Positions 53,327 to 64,000 of a stretch of 64,000 nucleotides of DNA are shown here, piece by piece. The position numbers and the translations under genes were made by a program. The stretch spans positions 1,028,046-1,092,045 of the forward strand of contig CANTUZ010000024.1 of NCBI GenBank assembly GCA_947846985.1, given 5' to 3'. Source of the stretch: Fratercula arctica (lineage: Eukaryota > Chordata > Aves > Charadriiformes > Alcidae). The stretch's first letter is position 1. Every line of letters starts with the position of its first letter. Below the pieces are notes generated by a model. It saw nothing but the letters and a program-made list of their open reading frames with translations. It was not told the origin of the DNA and did no database searches.

Positions 53327-56300
53327 GATAATTTTCAAATTTAAAATGTGTCCTTCCCATCCTGATCTCTCTCCCATCTTTCAGATCTACATTCTGTGCT
53401 TGGGTTTGGGCTCTTTTTCCTTTTTCCCCTGAAGGCTTCTGCTTGGAATATTTTTTTTTTTTTTTTCCCCTCCTTATTTTCCCCATACAAACAGAAATAA
53501 ACCCTTTTACCACTCCCAGCCCCATTTTCCCCTCCCAGCTTTTTGTTCGGAGCTGCTCTCTGGCGAGGCGAACAAACAGCTGTCTCCGTTGCCTGTGCCT
53601 ACGCTGCTCCTTGGATGGCCAACAGGTCTCCCCTGTGGCCACTGGGATGAGCAACCCTCCTATCAGTGGCTGACAAAAGGGGGGGAGAAGCAAGGGGACA
53701 AGGCTGGCAGACGCTGCGGCAGAGACACATTTCCCCTCCTGCTGCCAAGGCTGGAGAACGCCGCAAATCTTCGCTTGACTCTCAGCCCAAAATTTACCCT
53801 GTGTGTCCCTCCAACCCTCTTGGTGCCAGCGGCGTCGCTGCGCGGAGGCGCAGGAGGAAAGGCAGCAGCCTTTCGGCATTTCCAGCCCTCTTCCTCGTGT
53901 TTTGCCGCGGTCAGTAAATTGGCTCTGCTCAGCTGGCTTTTGGTGATGAGGCTTGTGCCGTGCAGACCTGAGCCTCCCCTCCTCCTGGGAATCGGGCCTG
54001 AGCGCGGGATGAGAGGGGGTGGGGGGGGGAAATAGGAGCGTGGGATCTGTCTGGGAAGTAAATGAGCTACGGGAGGGAGTCCTGGTCCCCAGGTTTCTCC
54101 TCCCTGTCCTTCCCCAGACCGGCTGCGGCCGCTGGCTGTCCCCTCACGGTGCCCTTCTCTCACCGGTGACACCGACCCTGCTACTGCCCTTTTTCAGAGG
54201 GGTGACAAGATGCTCTTGAGACCTTGAGGCGAGCAGAACTTGAAATACAAAGGTGTTTTGCTAAAACTAAAGCTACCGTTGGCGAAAGGAGCCGGGTTGT
54301 GCGTCATGGAGAAAGAAATCCCATTTTATGCAGGAAAAAGGCCATGCAAAAAGGTCTTGCGTTCACCTGCATCCCTCCCTGCATCCTAAGTGGGGCAAGT
54401 TGGGAGGAATCTGGATCTCTGTGACCTATTCAGTCGTTTAGTCTTACTCCTGATCTTCAAACAAAGAGCTGACAGTGGATTTGGGAGCGCTCATTCCCCT
54501 CCGCTGGGAGCGGGGAAGCCTTTGCTGCCTTTGTGTACTAAAGCTAAATCGCTGCCCCTCGGGGAGCTGCTGTCGGCTGCGTTAAGCCCAGAGTTCGTGT
54601 CTTAGCCCTGGAAAAGCTCACTCTTAAGCCATCCTTTCCGTGCCTTCAGTCTGAGTACAGTTATCTGCAGTAGATTCGCGTCCTCGCTTTAAAAATGAAA
54701 CGGGGCGACCTTTTGTGTCTCTTCCTTCGTACAAAACCTTTGGTTGGGGGGTGAGTTGTGTCTCCGGTTCCTCCTGCCCATCCTGGTACAGCAGCAGCTG
54801 TCCTCAGCTGCGCCAACCCTAAAGTTGATAACTCCCCTGATACACTTTCCCCCATCACTCCTGAGATTATGTGCATTAATTAGAGCATCCCTAATGCTAA
54901 TAAGCAACGGGGAATAAGTGCCTTCTCAGTAAATTAATGCAGAAAGTAGCTTGAATGTTGGTATATCCCTGGATTTAGTTTTATCTTTGCGACAGAAATG
55001 AAATTGCTGAGTTCTGGGCAGCAGCTACGTGTACGTTGATGTGTGCTGGCTAAATGAGGTAGAGCCGAAGTTGCGCTGGGTGCCAGCGCAAAGCCGGTGG
55101 TGTGGCCTTCTTTAAGGTGGGCTGGTGTGAACGAGAGAATTCCCCGGTTAAAAACCCATTTGCTTTGATAATTAGAAAAGTTTGCATGGGAAATCAGGCA
55201 AAACATATGGAAAGCAAACAACTTTCCAGCTCTGTGTCTGGTTGTCTTTGAAGCGGCGCCTCGCAGCAGAACAGCCCTGGCTGCCTCTGGGTCTAGGGAA
55301 GGGATGCAGCAAACGCTGCTCCCGTCTGTCGTAGCTGGCCCAGGAGGACATAGTCCAGCTGGGAAACGAGTCCCATCTAGAGATAACCTCGCTGTTTTCT
55401 GGCTTCGAGAGATTTCTCCTGGCTATCCTCGCCGCGGTGATTTAAAATACTCTCCCAGCCCACAGAGGTTACGGTGTCTCTAGCACGGTCAGCAGAGGAG
55501 ACAAGAGCTCACTCCAGCATCGCAATCAAGTTCAGGTACCAGGAAAACGTTCTCCTCTGACTCTTAAGACTTTGGCTTGCTGTTCTAAAGCACGAGTACT
55601 TGAATTTCTTCCAGAGCTAGTACGTTTTGAGGTTGTTTTACATCATTCCTGGTCTAACCAGTTCTTCCTGCCGCGGAGAGGTGCTGGACAGCTTTGAGTT
55701 CTGTCCAAGCGCTTGGTATCTTCTAGGCACTGAGTTCAGCAGGTCAGTTTTATCGATGGTTTATGGGATGGGGGTTCTGCCGGCTCCCCCCCTACTTAAG
55801 GCTTGACCAAAGAAAGAGGGAAGAAAGGAGAAAGCAGCTGAGCAGCCAAGGGCAAATTCACCCTCAGGAGATGGAGCCTGGGAGAAGCAAGTTCTGCAGC
55901 CCTCTGCCAGGGGGAAAAAAGGGGTGATGCAACTTCCAGCAAGTCTTGCCGAACTGCTCCTCAAAATAAACAGGCTCCTGACGCCAGCGAGGGCTGGGGC
56001 AGCTGCTCCCAGGGGCCGTTGCCTGTCTGCACCTTGCACTGTGTTTTGCTCCTGAAGGTAAAGGCTGCGGCTCTGCGCCTCTTCCCATCTCCTCTCAGCT
56101 CTGGTGAGCCCGGTGCTGGCGCGACAGCCCTGCAGAAGATCAGCCAGACCCTGGAACCACCTTTCCCGTTGTACATGAAGTAATTCGCTACCTGCTGATG
56201 GCTTTTTTGGCCACAAGGTGCCAAGCCAGGAGTAGAAACCCAGGGATCTCTGCCTTGCTTTTCTCCTGACCGTCCTCCCAAATCAGCCTCATTCCTGTAC

Positions 56301-56327
56301 TTGCCCTGCATGGATCCTGTCCCAGCA
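53327..56327. other. Intergenic, nothing recognised
   Basis: A 3-kb stretch with T-runs near 53450-53465 and ordinary base composition. Open frames of up to 187 codons (for example minus strand 53316-53879) show low-complexity or random composition and no domain. Confidence 0.5.
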
Positions 56328-56720
56328 TCACAGACTGGTGGGGGTTGGCAGGGACCTCTGGAGATCATCTCGTCCCACCCCCCTGCCAGAGCAGGGTCAC
56401 CCAGGGCAGGTCACACAGGATCACATCCAGGTGGGTTTGGAATATCTCCGGAGAAGGAGACTCCACCACCTCTCTGGGCAGCCTGTGCCAGGGCTCTGCC
56501 ACCCTCATGTTCAGATGGAATTTCCCGTGTCCCAGTTTGTGCCCGTTGCCCCTTGTCCTGTCCCCGGGCACCACTGAGAAGAGCCTGGTTCCACCCCCCT
56601 GACACCCTCCTTTAGCTCTTGCCCAGCATCGATGAGATCCCCTCTCATCCTGCTCTTCTCCAGCGGAACAGCCCCAGGGCTCTCGGCCTTTGCTCGCCGG
56701 AGAGATGTTGTCCTTACTGA
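56328..56720 (-). mobile_element. CR1 LINE 3' fragment, reverse orientation
   Basis: Begins CACAGACTGGTGGGGGTTGG and carries CTCTCTGGGCAGCCTGTGCC and CTGCTCTTCTCCAGCGGAAC, all CR1 3'-region blocks read from the opposite strand. The right boundary is approximate. Confidence 0.88.
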
Positions 56721-59700
56721 TAACCCCATGGAATTCCCACCCATGGCTCTGGTGCTGAGGTACCGCTTGCCTTACCCCAAAGCACCTCCAGCTCCGTCAG
56801 CCGTGGTTTTTTGGGCAGCCGCGGAGGGCAGCTGGCACACGCTGTCCCCGCTGTGGAGCCCCCGGGCATCTTGCTGAGACACACAGGCTCCCCCCCGCCC
56901 CCCGCCCTGCTTCACGCACACACACGTCATTTGCGAGCATCAATTTCCTCTCCTCTCTCCCCACGCAACTCTACCAGGGATTTCGGCACAAAAAAGAAGA
57001 TGCCACTGACTCTCTTGACCCCTGAACTCAGCTGCCTCCCAGGAGGCAGAGGGCTGGGGCTGAGCCCAGGGAGGAGGGTTTGCAGCTGCCCTTGTGCCCT
57101 GAGGGGGGAGACATATGGGGGTGACAGTCAATGAGACAAGGAGAAAGCAGAGGAAATGTGTGTTTTCTTAGCGCCCGGCCTCCCCGCTCCTGGGAACTTT
57201 ATGGCTCTGGAATATTAAGAGGCAGGAAAGTTAATTAATACCCAGAACAAAGCCAGGGCTGTTTGGCTTCTGGGAGAAGGAAGCAGTGGAGACAGGAAGA
57301 AAAAAATTGGTGTCGTCTTAAATAATTTGTTTTCTGTGTTTTATCAGCAGCTAAAATAGAGATGAAGTCTGCTTTGGGGATGACGGGATTGATTTTTGGA
57401 GAGCAGAGAAAAGGATTTCCGACAAGGGGCAGGAGGGTGTGTTGGGTGAGCTGTAGGAACCGCTACCGTTGCCTTATTCGAGCTGGGGACGGAGCTTGGG
57501 ACGCCGCAGAGCAGCATTCGTAGCTCTGTCGCTTCTCTGAGAAGTCGCTCGTGTCTCGTACTTGCCATGACGCTTCTCCCCATGTAGCATCCTTCCTCTC
57601 CAGTCTGCCCAGCTTCTGCTGCCTCTGCTCTTCCCCGCGCGGTGCTTTGGGCAGCGGCGCCTGCAGCCGGCCAGGCTTGAGCTGTCCCGTCGATGGCCTC
57701 GCTGGGAACGTCCTTCCCCCTCTTCGCTTCTCCCCGACCGTCCGCAGGGCAGCGTGGTGGGGTTCGGCTCCCGGCTGGGCTCCTGCCTGCCTGGTAATCT
57801 AGCTCGGGGTTTGGAGAGACTGAGGTGTTGCTCTACGTCATATTCAGACAACCAGACCCTGTTTTCACAAGTGACAGTTGCTTAGGCATCGATTATTCAA
57901 GGGAGAGCGTTTGTCTTTAACTCCCAAATAAATACGGGGAGAAAACCGGCCACAAGAGCTGCTCCTCGGCGCGCCTTTGAACCTGCTCTAGGTCCGTCTG
58001 GGCTGAATACTTTAAAAAGCCCCGAGCTCCACATGCCCCGTGCCTCGCATCTCTCTGAAGTGGGCCTGAGCCCATCCTTTGCCTACGTAGCCTGGCAGGT
58101 CTTTGCTCCGTGGCCCGATAAAGGGGAGACAGAGGTAAATGGAGCCTTTGTTTGATGTCTGAAGGATCCATGGAGTCTTGTGTCCGAGCCCGGTGCTCTG
58201 TCCAGTCACCTGTGGTCGCTCTCTGCCATCATTGTTGACAACCGCTTTCTGTGTCCTACCCCTGAGCAGCAACGAGGGTCCGGCTGAAGGAAGGAAGGCA
58301 GCTCAGCCTGGGATAACGACAGCAGCAAGCGAGGGCCATTGGCTGGCACCCAGCGGGCAGCTGAGTCCAACATGTGTTTAAAATCAGGGCCTGACTACTA
58401 CAAATAGGAGCGTAGCCATTGCCAGACTGGATCATGCCCAGCGTCCAGCTCCGCTGCTACCCCTGTCCCTGACGGAGACCGGCACCCGCTGCTGCTGGGA
58501 GAGGCGCAGAAGACCCTGGAGTGGCCCCGCACCCCAAATCCACAGCGCCCTGATGATTCCCGAGCACCCAGTTCCCACGCTGGAATCTGCTGCAGCCGTC
58601 TGCCCCGGCTCTGCTCGACCTGGGGCGGCGAGAATGTCCAGCCAGATCTCACCACCGCCACGTCTGTCCATCCCGATGTCCATCGCCCAGCCGGTTCCAT
58701 GCGTTCCTGCAGAAAAATCCTAGTGCTAGAGAAAAAGGAAGGTACTTTGGGGAGGTATTTTGAGTCGAAAACGTTCTCGTCAAAGGTTTTGTGGGGACGG
58801 ATGACCGTTTGGGATTCGTAGGTTCTGACCCGAACGTACTCGGGGTCTTCGGGGACACTGGGATGCTCGACCGCCCATGATTCAAGCTTGCTCCGTGCAG
58901 CCCAGTGCTCCTGGGGCCCCATCCTTTTATCTCCAGCCCCTTTCCCCTGCGTGTGGTGCAGCTGCCGGGAGGAGGGAGAGGATGAGGCGAGGATGGAGGA
59001 TGCTGCTTAGGACCTACAGCTCTCTGCTACCCAGGTGATCCTTCCCCAGTGCCAGCGCAGCTTTAACAGCGAGGTTTCTGGGGCTAATCAAGATCGACAC
59101 ACAAACAAAACAGCATCTCTGCGTCTCGCAGCCAGCAGAAAGGGAGAAGCAGATGGGCTGGAGGAGGCAGGGAGCTGCTGCTAAATGGATTGATGGAGAG
59201 GCCTTTAAGAGAGATAGATTGGAGAGGGAGCCGCTGGAGGAAAGGGCCGGGGCGGCCACGCTGCGAATGGGGCAGGGGCCCAGGGAGATGATGGGAAGGG
59301 AGAAAGGCCTGCAGATAACAGATGGATGGACACAAAGACTGGAAGGGAAGAGAGGGACAGATGGACAGGCAATAGAGAGAGTCAGGAGAAGAGAGGGATC
59401 TGAACGTAATTAGATTGGATCCGATTATGACAGACTCGATTAGAGCAATATTATGATCAGGAGCTTCTGTCGCTATTTGGCTTTTAGGGGGGAACAAAGC
59501 CAGAGAGCACGTGTGGAAGGGGGACAAGCAGAGGCGAAGGGAACCGGGAAGGATGAAAGGAAAGGGGCTCCTTGTGAAAGCTGTCAGTGGTGGTGGTGAC
59601 AGATTGTCTAGTTATCGAGCACCGGGGCCGTCTGTCACCGACCGCTCACAAAACCTGCACTCAATAAAAGCCAAGGAGACAAAGGCGAGGAGCGGAGAGG

Positions 59701-61864
59701 GGCTATCGGAGCCGAGAGCTTCTGTCACTAGCCAGGCAAGCGTGCCCGGGGCACGGGGAGAGCCCTGCAGCTCGGGGACCTGCTGTTGTTAGCTAGGCAC
59801 ATGCACGACTCAACGTAGATGTGCACCAAACACACGTGCTGAGGGGTGCCGGGCCTCGCTCGGCCACCTTCCCGCACACGCGTGGCCTCTGCAGCCCCAG
59901 TTTGCCTGTGCACGCACACGTGTGCACACGCAGCTCGCGCAGACAGCCCTGCACGTGCACACGCATCTGCGCGCTCTAACGTCCTTGCCCAAAAAGACCT
60001 TGAGCCTCAGCTTTGCAGGGCATCATCGCCCCGGGTGAAGGTTAACGGGCTGCCCGGGTGCTTCTCCAGCATCCGTCCCACGGAGGAGCCTGGCAGCCGG
60101 AGCATCCCAGGGCTGAGCATCGCAGCGTGGGCGGCGAGGCTTTGCGTCGTCCGTGCGGAGCATCGCAACCTCCGCGGCCAGCCCGGGCTGCAGCTGCGGG
60201 ATGCAGGAGCGCGCTGCGAACCAGACGTGATGGAGCCGGCAGCTGCCCCCTCCGCAAACCTCGCTTGTGCGTGTCTGGACTGAGTGTGATGGCACCAAAC
60301 GGGACGCTGTGGATGCCGCGGGATCTCTGACAGCTTGGCTGCAGGGAACGCTCCGAAAAGGCAGGTCTGCCAGAGGAGACTTTGCCATGAACGAGCAGCT
60401 GAGTGGTCGCAGGAGCCCAGTGCCTTTTGTTCCGCAGAGGGTCCTTGCTGGAGAGACGGGGCGCAGTCCCACCGTGTGAATTAGGTGCTGGTTGATGGGC
60501 AGGAGTAGTGATGTCGTCTCCCCCAGGGATTCTGTCTTTCCAGCGTCTCTTGAGTTGTGGCAGGGATCTCCTTCCAGGTCTTGGAGGTGCAGCCCCTCAC
60601 TCCGTACAAGTTACAAAACTCCGGCTGGATCTGCTCCAGCAGCACAAGGGTTAAAGCTGCCTGGTTTTCCCCGACAAGCCCAGGCCAGTGTGGTCCCCAG
60701 TGGTTTGGTACAATATGTCGCCTCATCTCCTGCCAAATGCTGCCTCTTCTAGTCTCTTTTCGTACCTCGCCGTGCCCTCCTCGCACGCACGCACGCGGCG
60801 AGCCCGCCTCGGGTCCCCCCCCGTGCCACCGCTCCTCTCTCTGCAGCTGATCCCTGGACCTTGTGGGTCGAGGTGGGCAAGTCCTGGAGGGCTTCATCCC
60901 CTCGGATGGAAGCGCCACGATGGCCCCACCTGGGTCCCTCAGCCTCGAGCTGATGGTATGGAGCCGGGTCGATACCATCGACAGGTCGAGCCGAAGGTAT
61001 CGAGAAGCGTTTTTAAAAGCTGGCTGTGCTCCCACCGGTGTATGCCAGCCTTTTTCCTCTTGAATGCTGGGTTGAAAAGAAGGCCCCGGGAATTCAGAGG
61101 AAACAAGGGGGTTTTCTGCAGGCTCTGGCTTGTGGGCTCCTGCGATTAAGAAACCTGGTTGGTTTTGACAAGGAATACCAGTTTCTGCCAGCCGGGAAGT
61201 TGGGAAACTCGCAAGGGAAGAACAAAGGCCGAGGGGCTCTCGTTCTCCCTCCCCCAAATCTCAGCAGGTTCTGACCAGCTATAGTTTGTTTGAAGCCCAG
61301 AAGTTCTTGCTGAGGTAGGGAACGAGGCAGCAGCCAAAAGCCCAGGGACCACGGCAGCTCCCGCGGGCTCGGAGCAGGGACCGGGGAGGATTTCAGCCCC
61401 AGGTCGGGGAATATTGGCTTGGATTGCAGGAGAAAGGTCGTTTCTCGCTCTGCGCTCACCCTCTCACGAGCGCTGTGGCTGTGGCTTCATCTTCCCTGTC
61501 CCCCCGGCACAGCCCTGCCGGTGTCCGTCTCACCCGCCACCAGCGGCTCGGCTCCGCGGGGCTTTGCGGACTGTGTGTCGGGGCCGCATCCTGCCCGGTG
61601 GCACTTCTCAGGTACAAAGAGCACCCGTTTTCCAAGCTGAGGGACGTCCCCAGGTGAAATCCTCACTCCTGGCGGCACGAAATTTGGACGCTGAGAGGTT
61701 GAAGGGGCCTTTGCAACCTCAGCGGGAGGAGGAAGGCTGAGAGTCTGCACCATCCTGGGGCAGAGCTGTGGTGACTGAATTACGGGAAGGGGGCCTGGGC
61801 CACTGGCAGCAGGCGCTGGGCTTGTGTCACTGCGGCGAGCAGAGAGGGCTGGCCCCAGTCCGGG
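56721..61864. other. Intergenic, candidate regulatory DNA downstream of NCSTN
   Basis: No gene is supported. Points of note: A/T-rich homeodomain-like sites around 57215-57240 and 59405-59460, a G/A-rich block with DNA-binding-like motifs at 59575-59720, and an alternating purine-pyrimidine stretch at 59907-59932. A 174-codon minus-strand open frame at 58398-58922 has no recognised relatives. Confidence 0.4.
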
Positions 61865-62010
61865 TCATAGAATCATTTTGGTTGGAAGAGACCTTTAAGA
61901 TCGTCGCGTCCAACCATTAGCCCAGCACTGCCAAGTTGCCACTAACCCATGTCCCTCAGCGCCATGTCTACACGTCCTTTAAATCCCTCCAGGGATGGCG
62001 ACTCGAGCCC
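61865..62010 (-). mobile_element. Short CR1 LINE 3' fragment, reverse orientation
   Basis: Starts with TCATAGAATCATTTTGGTTG and includes GAGACCTTTAAGATCGTCGC, TCCAACCATTAGCCCAGCAC and CCTCCAGGGATGGCGACTCG: the reverse complement of a CR1 tail and 3' UTR of a subfamily distinct from the others here. Confidence 0.88.
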
Positions 62011-63900
62011 TTTGGGGACATTCCGGGCAGCCCGTGTCCCCGCAGGGCACTGGTGCGTCGCTTCCCGGAAGATGGATGCGGGGTGGGAGCAGGGGTTTGC
62101 CAACACCTCAACTTGCGAGGAGAACTCGAGCGGGAGCCGAAACCTGCCCGCTTCGCCTGGATGCTGCGGTGGCTGCGAGGCCAGCACAGATCGGGCTTTG
62201 GCGGCCCCGGCGGGGAGGCTCCGGCAGCCAGCTCCGCTCCTTCCCTCCCCGAGCCCAGCCCGGCAGGATGCCCGGAGCAGCCCAGCATCAGCTGCGGAGA
62301 GAGGTGGGGGCCCTGCTGGCGTCCTGGCAGGGGGAGAGGAGCTGGCCCTGGGGGTGGGCAGGCGAGACGGGAACGGAGGAGGGACGGGGGAGAGCAGAAC
62401 GAGAAATAAATGCAATTTATTTACCCCATCAGGCTCCCCGGGGAGATGGGGGGGCCCAGGCGGCGAGGGAGGAGGGGGCCGTGTATGCAGGGGGATACGG
62501 GGTGTGGAAGGGGGTGGCGAAGGGTGCGCACACCTCTGTGGACGTGGACGCGGACGCGTGTCCCCACGTGAGAGAAGGAGGGATTCGTGCGGGTGAGGAG
62601 CGTGCGTGGGGCGCCGGGGTGATGGGTGCCCGACGCGCGCTCCATCCCCTGCGTTGCCCAGGCGTGCTGCGCAGGGCGCGCGCGTCAGTCCCGGGGGCGG
62701 ACGCGGCTATTGCCGCGAGCTCATTAGGCGAATATTGTTTTCTAATCGGTGCCATAGCAATGGCGAGGCAGGCTTCTCCCCGCCACCTGATCCCTCCGCC
62801 TCGGCCGCCGCTCGCCCTGCAAACCCCGAGACCATCTGCTGAGCCGTGCCGCGGGCTGGAGTCCGCCCAGGTGCGGATGCCCATCACCTGGGCTTCTCCT
62901 GCCGGGCAGGGGAGGGGGGACCGGCCCCCAGGGCCTGCGGGGGAGGCGAGGGGGGGGCCGTAACCTCCAGCGCTCGCAGGAGGGAGAGGACGAAGGTGGG
63001 AGACTCCAGCAAGAAAACTGCAGGGAGGTCCTTGAGGATGCAGGCGGATATGGACGCGAGGGATGGGGGACGCCGGGATTTCAGAGCGGGGAGTTTACTG
63101 GTGACGAGGATAAACTGGAGCAGATTTTCTCAAAACGAGAGTTTAACAGGAGAGTTCGAAATCGGAGAAGGGTGAGAGGCGGAGGCCAAGTCTAACCCAC
63201 AAAAGAGCATCGTTTCACCGTTGAGTCAGTGTTTCAATGCAAGACCTGTGTATTCCGGCTACCTCTTTCTTTCACTTTCTCTTTCCTCCCCAAACTTCGC
63301 TCCAGGGGAACTTTACAGGCAGGACTTACGGGCTGGTAGTTGCTGCTGGTAGAGCCTGGCTGGGAGAGGCTCTCTGGGGTCCCGGCACCCACGGGTGCTC
63401 TCCCGCCCCACGCGTGCACCCGCAGATCCGTGTGGCACACGGAGACGCCGGCACAGCACGGACACGCACATGGACACACTGTCACAGCACGGACACGCAC
63501 ACGGACACACTGTCACAGCATGGACACACACACGGACACACGGCTACACGTGGGTGGGAGCCAGCGGGAAGCCTGTGCCGACCATCCCGCTTCTCCTGCA
63601 GACGCTGCTCCTCATCCCGCCCCGGCGCAGGGACGCGCCTGCCTCTCTCTCTCCCTCTCCCCTTTCCACACTCGCTCCCATCTCTCTATTTCTCCTTTAT
63701 GAAATATGCATGGAGAACAGATGTCGCCTTCTCCCGGAGCACCCCCACCCTCCTCCCTCCCTCCCAGCCCACCACCTCCATCCACCCTCCAGGACCACAT
63801 CCAACCTCCACCTCCCTCCTCTCCCGGGGGGCTCCAACCTCCCACGCAGCCAATGGCATCCCCTTGCTTGACTTTAATATTTATGAGGGGGGGAGCACCG
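62011..63900. other. GC-rich 5' flank of the next gene
   Basis: CpG-rich sequence with chance open frames on both strands (up to 322 codons), consistent with a CpG island upstream of the promoter at the right edge. It contains a candidate conserved block at 62696-62780 and a 31-bp tandem repeat at 63452-63544. Confidence 0.45.
63452..63544. repeat. 31-bp minisatellite, three copies
   Basis: The unit opening CACAGCACGGACACGCACA occurs at 63452, 63483 and 63514 with a few substitutions. It is CA- and CG-rich. It lies about 400 bp upstream of the putative promoter. Confidence 0.85.
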
Positions 63901-63960
63901 GAGCGGCCAATGAGGCAGCCGGGGTCGGACCCGGCGTGCGAGGCCGGGGTGTATATATAG
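63850..63960 (+). promoter_or_regulatory. NHLH1: Putative core promoter (two CCAAT boxes and TATA), possibly NHLH1
   Basis: CCAAT boxes at 63850-63854 and 63907-63911 precede TATATATAG at 63952-63960, with spacing and order typical of a strong tissue-specific promoter firing rightward; the start would be at about 63985-63990. In mammals the gene downstream of NCSTN in the same orientation is NHLH1 (a neuronal bHLH factor). No coding sequence of that gene is inside the window, so the assignment is by synteny only. Confidence 0.4.
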
Positions 63961-64000
63961 CATCTGGGCCGCATGCCTCCTTGGGGTGTCCATCTCAACG

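Noticed and set aside
60481..61257. Minus-strand open frame of 258 codons
   Set aside because: No recognisable motif, mixed composition and no partner exons; treated as chance.
61995..62963. Plus-strand open frame of 322 codons near the right end
   Set aside because: It begins inside a CR1 fragment and reads through CpG-rich flank; no domain and no splice structure.

Overview
The window is vertebrate nuclear DNA, most probably avian. It holds intron-rich genes with GT-AG splice sites, several truncated CR1 LINEs (the dominant bird retroposon), a solo LTR of the type common in birds, and a trichohyalin-like gene of the epidermal differentiation complex (EDC) beside S100A11. There are no prokaryotic features.

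Layout. (1) About 921-10775, plus strand: a scaffoldin/trichohyalin-type S100-fused gene. A short coding exon carries the first S100 EF-hand, and one giant exon carries the second EF-hand followed by an array of 18 full and one partial 348-bp (116-residue) repeats. A single extra base at 7217-7218 breaks the frame; the flanking variants suggest a consensus or assembly artefact. (2) 10776-14330: intergenic, with two CR1 copies and a solo LTR. (3) 14902-16740, plus: S100A11, three exons, 97 aa. (4) 17819-38272, minus: COPA (coatomer alpha), 33 coding exons that sum exactly to 1224 codons plus a stop. (5) 38273-38441: a 169-bp bidirectional CpG-rich promoter with ETS and YY1 motifs. (6) 38442-51410, plus: NCSTN (nicastrin), 17 coding exons, 723 aa. 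(7) 51410-64000: about 12.6 kb without a convincing gene. It contains an ancient L2/MIR-like tail, three CR1 copies, low-complexity tracts and candidate conserved regulatory blocks. At the extreme right edge a CCAAT/TATA promoter points off the window; by synteny it may belong to NHLH1, which follows NCSTN in mammals.

Functionally the window joins two neighbourhoods. The left part is the keratinocyte/feather EDC flank (a cornified-scaffold protein plus a calcium-binding S100 protein). The right part is the housekeeping secretory pair COPA (COPI retrograde transport) and NCSTN (gamma-secretase), divergently transcribed. S100A11 and COPA converge tail to tail. In mammals the EDC and the COPA-NCSTN pair lie megabases apart, so this adjacency is itself informative.

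All splice sites were placed by reading consensus signals and keeping frame with the known families. No alignment or database search was run.
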